A stretch of 7,129 nucleotides of DNA from positions 1-7,129 of the forward strand of contig CAYLJO010000283.1 in assembly GCA_964383905.1 (NCBI GenBank), given 5' to 3'. Positions within the stretch are counted from its first letter, which is position 1. The number at the start of each line of letters is the position of its first letter. This DNA is from CAYLJO01 sp964383905. GTDB lineage: Bacteria > Acidobacteriota > Blastocatellia > Pyrinomonadales > Pyrinomonadaceae. A program made the position numbers and the translations under genes. Below, one piece after another: positions 1 to 6,900 of the stretch. The notes under the pieces were generated by a model. It was given only the letters and a program-made list of their open reading frames with translations. It was not told the DNA's origin and did no database searches.

Positions 1-160
1 CTCTTCCGCCGATGCTTGTAAGTTACCACTACGGCGTCCGGTATACATTCATCGGTGAACTCCTTAACGGTAAGCGACATAGAGAGAGCTGTCGTGACTC
101 GATGGGCCAGGCCAATGGATTGGTCTATCGATGGATCAAATGACGGCAACCGCTTACACC

Positions 161-189
161 GAGAGAGAGGGTGTGTGTGTGCGCGCGTG
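161..189. repeat. Compound dinucleotide tract (GA)4-(GT)5-(GC)3
   Basis: Three dinucleotide runs follow one another: GAGAGAGA at 161-168, GT repeats at 171-180, then GC repeats at 181-186 ending GTG. The part from 171 to 189 alternates purine and pyrimidine without a break for 19 bases, a pattern known to favour left-handed Z-DNA under negative supercoiling. It lies about 115 bases upstream of the first gene, outside any supported coding region. A regulatory role is possible but not shown. It could also be simple slippage-generated sequence. Confidence 0.8.
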
Positions 190-290
190 GGTGATTGCAC
201 CGCTTCTGACCAAGAGGCGGCTTCTCTGGTTCTGAAACCAACGGTCCGTCATTCCGGACTGAGAATATTTATAGCTGCACTCAGAGGCGA

Positions 291-296
291 AGGGGG
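291..296 (+). promoter_or_regulatory. Ribosome binding site supporting the TTG start of the P450
   Basis: The purine-rich AGGGGG lies 6 bases before the TTG at 303. No ATG or GTG start lies in frame between the upstream stop (207-209) and the conserved PPGP region of the protein, so this site decides the start. Confidence 0.55.
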
Positions 297-302
297 TCGA
301 AC

Positions 303-1730
303 TTGTCACGTGATTTGAGGACGCATCGGGAGGCGAGAAGTTCATGGCGGCAGGCGGGTCTCGCTGGCCAGCGCCTCTTCTGCCTCCCTCCCGGACCCAG
401 CGGACGATTGGACAACGATCACGAGGACCCTCTTGAGTTTCTCATGAATCTCACTCGCCGGTACGGCGACCTGGTCCGTTATGAAACCGCTTATGGGCCG
501 ACCTATTTAGTGAATCATCCGGATGATATTGCGTATGTCCTGCAGCAGAAAAATTACCCGCGGGCCTCGCTACTAAGAATGGTATTGGGCGCAGGCCTGC
601 TATCCAGTGAAGGAGAGCGCTGGCAGCATCACCGGCGCTTGCTGCAGCCGAGTTTCAATCATCAGCGGATTTCCGCCTTCGGTTCACTTATTACCGGCGC
701 CACGATGGCGATGCTCAGGCGTTGGCCCGCCTGCGCCGAGGGCGGGCAGCCATTGGACATCGCGGCGGAAATGTTGCACCTGACCCTAAAGATTATCTTC
801 CAGGTCCTCGCCGGGGCTGAAAAGAAGGATGGATCAGACATGCTGTCCGGGCCATTAACTACTCTGTTGAAAGATATCGGTGGCCTTGTGCGCTCGGAAT
901 TTGCCGCCCCATTCAGCCTCAGCTCATCCCGCAATCGCCGCTTGAGGGCCACGTTGCGGACGATCGACCAACTCGTTTATGAGCTGATTGATGAGAGGCG
1001 ACGCGGCGGCCACCCGTCCGACGACCTCCTCTCTTTGTTACTGCTCGCACGCGATGAAACGGGTAGAGGTCTCGATGACCTCGAAGTCCGAGACGAGGTA
1101 GTAACCCTGGTTTTCGCCGGGAGCGAGACCACCTCGCTCATGCTCGCTTGGACATGGTGCTTACTCTTCAAGCATCCCGAAGTTGAGCGCACGCTACATG
1201 AAGAACTGGCCCGGACGCTGGGAGGACGTCCCCCCGGTGTTGAAGATCTGCCCCACCTGAAATATACGCGGATGGTGCTGGAGGAGTCGATGCGGATATA
1301 TCCGCCGGTCTGGGCGATCTTTCGAAAGGCGGCGGAGGATGACAAGATCGGTGGTTACCACGTCCCAGCAAAATCGAGTATCGTGGTGAGTCCCTATACG
1401 ATGCATCGCCATCCGGGCTTTTGGGAGAGCCCCGAGCAATTCGACCCAGAACGTTTCAGGGCGGGGTCGTTTGAGGGGCGGCACCGCTACGCCTACCTCC
1501 CCTTTGGTGGCGGGCGGCACCTTTGCCTTGGCAACCACTTCGCCATGATGGAGGGCCAGTTAATCCTGGCCACCATCGCGCAGCGCTACCGCCTGCGGTT
1601 AGTACCGGGCCACCCGGTGGAAACCCAGCCTGGCGTTACGCTCCGGCCGCGCCGGGGTCTCATGATGACGCTCGAGAAGCGACCAATGGTGACGACAGGT
1701 ACGCACGTTCCGCCAGGGATATGCGCATGA
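303..1730 (+). CDS. Cytochrome P450 monooxygenase
   Basis: A 475-residue haem-thiolate monooxygenase of usual length. It would insert one oxygen atom from O2 into a substrate using electrons from a separate redox partner, which is not encoded here. Visible marks in order: an N-terminal PPGP segment (about 29-32), the I-helix oxygen-activation motif AGSETT (272-277), the K-helix ExxR (E328, R331), the PERF motif (382-385), and the haem loop FGGGRHLCLG (401-410) with Cys408 as iron ligand. His406 stands where Arg is most common, which the family pattern allows. No signal peptide or membrane anchor is seen, so the enzyme should be cytosolic. The overall look (GLLSSEGERW, HRRLLQPSF, LRPRRGL) is that of broad bacterial P450s related to fatty-acid-oxidising types. 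TTG is chosen as start because the PPGP region lies upstream of the first in-frame ATG (444). TTG at 315 is an alternative. The stop overlaps the FAAL start, so the enzyme is probably a tailoring enzyme of the lipopeptide. Its substrate (acyl chain or amino acid) cannot be read from sequence. Confidence 0.93.
   Translation: MSRDLRTHREARSSWRQAGLAGQRLFCLPPGPSGRLDNDHEDPLEFLMNLTRRYGDLVRYETAYGPTYLVNHPDDIAYVLQQKNYPRASLLRMVLGAGLLSSEGERWQHHRRLLQPSFNHQRISAFGSLITGATMAMLRRWPACAEGGQPLDIAAEMLHLTLKIIFQVLAGAEKKDGSDMLSGPLTTLLKDIGGLVRSEFAAPFSLSSSRNRRLRATLRTIDQLVYELIDERRRGGHPSDDLLSLLLLARDETGRGLDDLEVRDEVVTLVFAGSETTSLMLAWTWCLLFKHPEVERTLHEELARTLGGRPPGVEDLPHLKYTRMVLEESMRIYPPVWAIFRKAAEDDKIGGYHVPAKSSIVVSPYTMHRHPGFWESPEQFDPERFRAGSFEGRHRYAYLPFGGGRHLCLGNHFAMMEGQLILATIAQRYRLRLVPGHPVETQPGVTLRPRRGLMMTLEKRPMVTTGTHVPPGICA
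1715..1719 (+). promoter_or_regulatory. Ribosome binding site of the FAAL gene, inside the P450 3' end
   Basis: AGGGA lies 7 bases before the ATG at 1727 but only 1 base before the other in-frame ATG at 1721. This favours 1727, whose ATGA overlaps the P450 stop. The reading frame stays open back to 1523, but that part only shadows the conserved P450 haem region. Confidence 0.6.
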
Positions 1731-3598
1731 GCCATGCCGCCTCAGACAAAATGGCGAACTCCGCCACGCTGGTCGAAATCCTTCGCCGGAGGGCGCGCGA
1801 GCAGCCCCGGCGGCGTGCCTATACTTATCTGTCGGACGGCGAGGTGGGCGGCGGCGCCGCCACAGACCGTCACCTCACTTATGGGGAACTAGACGGCCGC
1901 GCCCGAGCCATCGCCGCCGAGCTGCAGGCGGTGGTTGGCAGAGGCGAGCGGGCGCTGCTGCTCTACCCGCCGGGCCTGGAGTTGATTGAGGCATTTTTCG
2001 GCGCCTTGTATGCTGGTGTCGTCGCCGTCCCGGTTCATCCGCCACACCCGGCCCGGCCGCGCGCGACTGTGCCCCGCCTGCAGGCCATTGCGACAGATGT
2101 GCAGGCCAAAATAGCGCTTAGCACTACGACCATGCGGTCAACGGCCGGGTCCGTGTTAGAGCAGTTGTTGGGGAGGGCAGCCCCTCAATGGTTGATGACC
2201 GACCAACTGGACAACGACTCTGCTCCGAAGTGGCATGATCCTGACGTGAATGGCGCGTCGCTGGCCTTCGTTCAGTACACTTCGGGCTCCACCGCGGTGC
2301 CGAAGGGCGTCATGGTGAGCCATGGAAACCTGCTGCACAACTCGTCCTTAATCCATCAATGTTTCGAGCACAATGGCGAGAGCCGGGGCGTAATTTGGTT
2401 GCCTCCTTACCACGATATGGGTCTGATCGGTGGGATCATCCAGCCGCTCTACGGCGGCTTCCCGGTGGAGTTGATGTCGCCCGCCACTTTCCTCATGCGT
2501 CCGCTCCGCTGGTTGCAAGCGATTTCCCGTGCGAGAGCGACGACCAGCGGCGGGCCGAACTTCGCCTATGATCTATGCGTACGCAAGACCAGTCCTTCCG
2601 ACCGAGCCAAGCTTGACCTCAGTAGCTGGGATCTGGCGTTTTGCGGGGCCGAGCCCATCCGTCACGAGACACTCGAGCAATTTGTCACAGCTTTTGAGCC
2701 CTGCGGCTTTCACCGAGAAGCCTTTTACCCCTGCTACGGGCTGGCTGAGGCAACGCTGTTTGTCTCGGGTGGCTTAAAATCAGCCTTACCGGTCGTTCAA
2801 AATCTCCAGGGTGTGGCACTAGATCACAACCAGGTGGTCGTCGCCCCGGAAAAAGATCGAGGGCGGAGGACGCTGGTGGGCTGCGGGCGACCGGTCCCGC
2901 CTCATCATGAGGTCATCATCGTCGATCCCGAAACGCGCCTTCTCTGCCCGCCTGGCCAGGTCGGGGAGCTGTGGGTTTCTGGTCCGAGCGTCGCGCTTGG
3001 CTATTTGCACCGGCCTGAGGAGACAGGGGAGATATTCCATGCTCACCTGGCTGACAGCGGGGAAGGCCCGTTTCTGCGCACCGGCGATCTGGGGTTCTTC
3101 TCCGGCGGCGAGTTGTTCATTACGGGCCGCCTGAAAGATCTTATTATCATTGGTGGGCGGAACCATTACCCAGAAGATATTGAACAGACGGTGGAGCATA
3201 GTCACCCATCAATCAGATCGGGTCATTGCGCGGCTTTTTCGGTCGACCTCGAGGGCCAAGAGCGTTTGGTCATTGTCGCCGAGGTCGACCGCCGGTACCG
3301 ATCAAGGGCGGGCCCAAGCGCGATGGCTGGGCCGAGCGCACTTAAGCGTCACCCCCCTGGCCGTCACCACCAAGTCAACATGGCGTTGGAACCGGATCCC
3401 GGGAGTTGGGTGCCGCTGGAGATAGGCACGGTGGTCCGCACTATTCGGCAAAGGGTGGCCGAAGAGCATGGCTTACGGGTACATGCGGTGACGCTGCTCA
3501 GGCCCGCCAGCTTTCCTAAGACTTCCAGCGGGAAGATTCAACGCCACCTTTGCCGAGCCGGTTTTCTCAAGTCAACCCTAAGCACAATCGAGGCGTAA
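1727..3598 (+). CDS. Fatty acyl-AMP ligase (FAAL), lipopeptide starter loading enzyme
   Basis: A 623-residue adenylate-forming enzyme. Known FAALs activate a free fatty acid with ATP to acyl-AMP and pass it to the phosphopantetheine thiol of a carrier protein, not to CoA. Visible motifs: P-loop-like YTSGSTAVPKG (184-194), WLPPYHDMGLIGG (224-236), the FAAL-typical SGGPNFAYDLCVRK (274-287), YGLAEAT (337-343), RTGD with ribose-binding Asp454, GRLKDLIIIGGRNHYPEDIE (467-486), and PKTSSGKIQR with the C-terminal catalytic Lys603. Residues about 358-385, ending in TLVGCG, match the insertion that separates FAALs from acyl-CoA ligases by restricting the C-terminal domain. A Pro- and Arg-rich stretch at about 526-565 in the C-terminal subdomain looks longer than usual. 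The start at 1727 is set by an AGGGA site and an ATGA overlap with the P450. The stop directly abuts the ACP gene, its expected acceptor. Acyl chain length cannot be read by eye. Confidence 0.94.
   Translation: MSHAASDKMANSATLVEILRRRAREQPRRRAYTYLSDGEVGGGAATDRHLTYGELDGRARAIAAELQAVVGRGERALLLYPPGLELIEAFFGALYAGVVAVPVHPPHPARPRATVPRLQAIATDVQAKIALSTTTMRSTAGSVLEQLLGRAAPQWLMTDQLDNDSAPKWHDPDVNGASLAFVQYTSGSTAVPKGVMVSHGNLLHNSSLIHQCFEHNGESRGVIWLPPYHDMGLIGGIIQPLYGGFPVELMSPATFLMRPLRWLQAISRARATTSGGPNFAYDLCVRKTSPSDRAKLDLSSWDLAFCGAEPIRHETLEQFVTAFEPCGFHREAFYPCYGLAEATLFVSGGLKSALPVVQNLQGVALDHNQVVVAPEKDRGRRTLVGCGRPVPPHHEVIIVDPETRLLCPPGQVGELWVSGPSVALGYLHRPEETGEIFHAHLADSGEGPFLRTGDLGFFSGGELFITGRLKDLIIIGGRNHYPEDIEQTVEHSHPSIRSGHCAAFSVDLEGQERLVIVAEVDRRYRSRAGPSAMAGPSALKRHPPGRHHQVNMALEPDPGSWVPLEIGTVVRTIRQRVAEEHGLRVHAVTLLRPASFPKTSSGKIQRHLCRAGFLKSTLSTIEA
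3308..3343 (+). repeat. Short tandem duplication in the FAAL C-terminal subdomain
   Basis: Two adjacent 18-base units (3308-3325 and 3326-3343) encode AGPSAM and AGPSAL and agree at 12 of 18 bases, most differences being at third codon positions. The unit lies at the start of the extra Pro/Arg-rich segment of the FAAL. It may mark how that segment grew, or be a chance similarity. Confidence 0.4.
3590..3593 (+). promoter_or_regulatory. Ribosome binding site of the ACP gene
   Basis: GAGG at the very end of the FAAL coding region lies 5 bases before the ATG at 3599. The FAAL stop (TAA, 3596-3598) touches that ATG, so terminating ribosomes could restart directly. Confidence 0.55.
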
Positions 3599-3922
3599 AT
3601 GATTGACCATGCTAGCACCTGCCGGTGTGATCAGGCGGGTAATAAAGCTCTGGACGAGCAAGAAGCCCCTCCACCGGAGGGGGGCGTGACCGCCGAGGCC
3701 ATTCAAGCCTGGATAGTCTGGAAGATTGCTGAGCAGCTGCGGGTCGAAGAGGGCGAGATCGACGTCCGCTCATCTTTGATGAGCTTCGGCTTGGATTCAA
3801 TCGCTATGTTTACTCTGACGGGTGACCTGGCTGATCAGTTGGGATGCGATTTGCCGGCCAATCTACTCTGGGAATATCCAACGATCGAGGCAGTCGCGCG
3901 GCATTTAGCTGAATCATCATGA
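3599..3922 (+). CDS. Stand-alone acyl carrier protein, partner of the FAAL
   Basis: A 107-residue carrier protein. Its role is to hold the fatty acyl chain as a thioester on a 4'-phosphopantetheine arm and present it to the first NRPS condensation domain. The phosphopantetheine site is FGLDSIAMF with Ser67. The region after it (LTGDLADQLG, then LLWEYPTIEAVARHLA) is typical of ACPs that follow FAALs, where helix 2 reads SLTGDLxxxLG and helix 3 YPTIEALAxHL. Residues 1-30 form a non-conserved leader with two close cysteines (C8, C10) and an acidic/proline part (EQEAPPPEGG), probably a flexible linker, so the carrier domain spans about 32-104. The gene follows the FAAL with no spacer and its stop overlaps an ATG downstream. 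Because it is free-standing, docking to the NRPS must be non-covalent. Confidence 0.92.
   Translation: MIDHASTCRCDQAGNKALDEQEAPPPEGGVTAEAIQAWIVWKIAEQLRVEEGEIDVRSSLMSFGLDSIAMFTLTGDLADQLGCDLPANLLWEYPTIEAVARHLAESS
3666..3682 (+). repeat. Perfect GC-rich hairpin in the ACP leader
   Basis: CCCCTCC (3666-3672) and GGAGGGG (3676-3682) form a perfect 7-bp stem around a 3-base loop, about 65 bases into the ACP gene. No T-run follows, so it is not a standard intrinsic terminator. It encodes the Pro-Pro-Pro-Glu-Gly-Gly linker, so the symmetry may come only from codon choice. In mRNA it could slow ribosomes or affect stability. This is inference. Confidence 0.5.
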
Positions 3923-3951
3923 GAAAGAAGGGATTATCGGCGCATCAATGA
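3919..3951 (+). CDS. Ten-codon mini-ORF bridging ACP and NRPS genes (putative)
   Basis: The ATG at 3919 overlaps the ACP stop as ATGA, and the frame MRKKGLSAHQ ends at a TGA (3949-3951) that overlaps the NRPS ATG at 3948, again as ATGA. A short peptide of this size is unlikely to have its own function. The arrangement could instead carry ribosomes from the ACP stop to the NRPS start. A purine-rich AAGGGA (3928-3933) lies inside it but 14 bases before the NRPS ATG, longer than usual. It may be chance: ATGA overlaps are common and the frame is very short. Confidence 0.2.
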   Translation: MRKKGLSAHQ

Positions 3952-6900
3952 CGACGGAACCGAAGTACATCATGACGACTAATCCTAGGTCGCCCCAGCT
4001 AACTCGTCGCGGTTCGAAGCGGAAACCCATGGGAAGCGAAGGCGGGCCCCCCGCATCATTGCCCCTCTCATTTGCCCAAGAGGGGTTGTGGTTTTCTCAT
4101 CAGCTCGCGCCCGACAGCCCCGCCTATAACATCCCCTTTAATGTGCGCCTGCGGGGCCCTCTCGACGTGGCGGCGTTGGAGGAGAGCATCAATGAGATCC
4201 GCCGACGCCACGCAGCTTTACGGACCACCTTCGCCGATGAAAATGGTAAGCCGGTTCAAAGAGTTGCTCCGGCAAGGTACTTGAGGCTGCCGATCATCGA
4301 TTTGCGAGACCTGGGTGAAACAGAACGGGAGGCGGAGGCGCAGCTGTTAGCGATCCAAGAGGTCCGGCGGCCCTTCAATCTGAGGGAAGGGCCCTTGCTG
4401 CGGACCCTCTTACTGCAGCTCGGATGTGAAGATCATATCTTGCTCCGCGTGATCCATCACATCATATGCGACGGGTGGTCGATCGGAGTATTCCAACGAG
4501 AACTGGCGGCGCTTTATCAAGCTTTCTCCACCGGTAACCCCTCCCCGCTTGATGAAGTGCCGATCCAATCCGCCGATCTTGCTTGGTGGCAACGCCAGCA
4601 GTGGGAAGGCGCGGGGCTGGAATCACAGCTCGCCTACTGGCGAGAGCAGTTGGGTGGGGACATGCCCGTTCTCGCATTACCGACTGACCGCCCCAGGCCA
4701 GCCAAACAGACCTATCGAGGTCGGCGGCAAAGGATTGAACTGAGCGGTCACCTCACGGATGCGCTGCGTGTCCTCAGCCGTCGTCAAAACACCACTTTGT
4801 TCATCACTTTGCTCGCCGCCTTCAATGCATTGCTTTACCATTATACGGGTCAGGAGGACATCCCGATCGGCTCTCCGGTAGCCGATCGCCTCCGCGTGGA
4901 AACGCGAGGGTTGATCGGGTTCCTGGTGAATACCGTGGTGCTCCGCAACGATCTTTCGGGCGATCCCAGTTTTCTGCAACTGATCGGGCGTGTGCGCGAG
5001 GGGGCCGCCTCCGCTTATGCCCATCAGGAGGTCCCGTTCCCGAGGGTGGTACAAGAGCTGCAGCCGGCCAGAGATCCGAGCTATCACCCGCTCTTCCAAG
5101 TCCTTTTGGTCATGGAACCTCGGATCGAAGTGCCGGAACTGAGGGGCCTCACACATAGCACCCTGGAAATAGATAACGGATCGGCGCTCTTCGACTTAAC
5201 AGTGGAGATCACCGAACGGGGGTCGGGACTATCATGTAACTTCATCCATAATACGGATCTTTTTGATGGGGCGACGATCCACAGGATGGCCGGGCATTTC
5301 CGGACTTTGCTGGAAGCCATTGTGGCTCATCCCGAGCAGCGGCTCTCAGAGTTGCCCTTATTGACTGATAGGGAGCGCCAGCAGTTGCTCATCGGGTGGA
5401 ATGAGACGCGGGCTCAGTATCCCACAGATCGGTGCGTCCATGAGCTGTTTGAGGCACAAGTGGAGCGGGGCCCGGATCGCGTGGCGGTGGTCTTCGAAGA
5501 AGAGCGCTTGACTTATCGTGAACTGAACGAAAGAGCCAACCAGCTGGCCCGTTATTTAAGGGGGCGCGGCGTCGGCCCCGACGTGCTGGTCGCCATCATG
5601 ATGGAACGCTCCCCCGAGATGGTCCTCGCCCTCTTGGGCGTCCTCAAAGCGGGTGGGGCCTATGTGCCACTGGATCCGCAGTACCCGAAGGAGCGCCTCA
5701 CCTTCATGCTGGAGGAGACCCACCCGCCGGTCTTGTTAACACAAAGCCGGTTGGCGGAGGGTCTGCCCGAGCACACGGCCACGGTGCTGTGTCTGGACAG
5801 CGGGTGGGAAGAGATCTCCCATGAGAGCGGCGAAAATCTGCCGCCCACTGCGATGGCCGACAACCTCACGTATCTGATCTACACTTCCGGCTCGACGGGC
5901 CGGCCCAAGGGCGTCGCCATGCCAGGGCGGACGCTCTTGAACCTGCTTCACTGGCAACTCCAACATTCAAGGCTGGGGGCTGGAGCGCGCACGCTGCAGT
6001 TTGCTTCCCTGAGCTTTGACGTCTCCTTTCAGGAAATCTTCTCGACCCTCTTAGCCGGCGGTGAATTGGTCCTGCCCGCAGAGCAGATGCGGCTCGACGC
6101 CGTGGCCTTAGTGCGTTTCATCCGGGACCGCGCCGTGAGCCGAGTCTTTCTCCCCTTCGTCGCGCTGCAGCTCTTGAGCGAGGCGGCCACTCAAGAGCGA
6201 GGGGGGCTCAGCAGTCTGAAGGAGATCATCACGGCCGGCGAGCAGTTGCAGATGACACGACAAATTGTCGAGTTATTAGAGGGGCAGGAGAGTTGTGAGC
6301 TGGAGAATCAATACGGACCGACCGAGAGTCATGTGGTGACGGCCTACCGGCTGGGCGCGAAGCAGCGGGGAGGGTGGGCGGCCCGTCCGCCGATCGGTCG
6401 ACCCATCCCTAATATTGAGATCTATATCCTGGATGCCAACCTGAATGTGACACCGGTCGGCGTGACCGGCGAGCTCTACATCGGTGGGGAGGGGTTGGCT
6501 CGCGGGTACCACAATCGGCCCGATCTGACGGCGGAAAAGTTTATCCCTAATCCGTTCACGGGAAGAGCTGGGGCGCGGCTGTATCGGACGGGTGATGTGG
6601 CGCGCTACCTACCGGATGGGGAGATCGAGTTTGTGGGGCGCCTGGACCATCAGGTGAAGGTGAGGGGCTACCGCATCGAGTTGGGGGAGGTCGAGGCGGT
6701 GCTCCGAGAGCACCCGGCTGTGTGCGAGGGTGTGGTCGTGGCGCGCGAGCGCGGGACGGCAGAGAAGCTGTTGGTAGGATATATTGTCAGTGAGCCGGGG
6801 GAAGAGCCAACCGCGGGGGAGCTGCGCCACTACCTGAAGAAGAAGCTGCCGGAGTACATGGTGCCGCAAGCCTTCGTCATCCTGGATGAGTTACCGCTCA

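Larger units (their letters stand above)
1..302. other. Upstream non-coding region of the operon
   Basis: No convincing gene is seen here. One + frame is open from the left edge (position 3) to a stop at 141-143, 46 codons with an ATG at 12. It could be the tail of an upstream gene or chance, and I do not recognise the peptide. An in-frame stop at 207-209 bounds the P450 reading frame on its 5' side. An AT-rich patch at about 262-275 (gaatatttatag) lies 30-40 bases before the P450 start and could hold a promoter -10 element, but no good -35 box is spaced from it. A short imperfect inverted pair, ATTC (251-254) and GAAT (263-266), lies just before it and could be an operator half-site pair. 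This is weak evidence. The dinucleotide tract at 161-189 is listed separately. Confidence 0.5.

Noticed and set aside
3..143. Open + frame from the left edge, 46 codons, ending in LVYRWIK
   Set aside because: The end faintly recalls a helix-turn-helix, but it is too short and I recognise no family. Kept only as a note in the upstream region.
55..318. 87-codon + frame starting with GTG, overlapping the P450 start
   Set aside because: No ribosome site, no recognisable domain, composition set by the dinucleotide tract, and it overlaps the better supported P450 start.
977..1538. Several - strand frames over the P450 (122, 67 and 114 codons)
   Set aside because: Serine-, arginine- and proline-rich shadows of a well supported P450 gene.
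1523..1726. 68-residue N-terminal extension of the FAAL
   Set aside because: It lies wholly over the conserved P450 haem region in another frame, and the ATG at 1727 has a ribosome site and an ATGA overlap.
1850..1861. 12-base perfect palindrome GGCGGCGCCGCC
   Set aside because: Inside the FAAL coding region in Gly/Ala codons; expected from local GC-rich codon use.
2819..3205. 128-codon frame on the - strand
   Set aside because: Antisense shadow of the FAAL, over its specific insertion and the GRLKDLIIIGG region.
4042..4054. Small hairpin GCGGG-CCC-CCCGC near the NRPS start
   Set aside because: Only 5 bp, in coding sequence, with no T-run; not distinguishable from chance in GC-rich DNA.
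4072..4284. 70-codon + frame inside the NRPS start
   Set aside because: Out of frame with the condensation domain, which reads cleanly through the same bases; no independent start signal.
4677..5156. 159-codon frame on the - strand
   Set aside because: It lies antisense to the condensation domain, whose motifs are intact; the protein has no recognisable family features.
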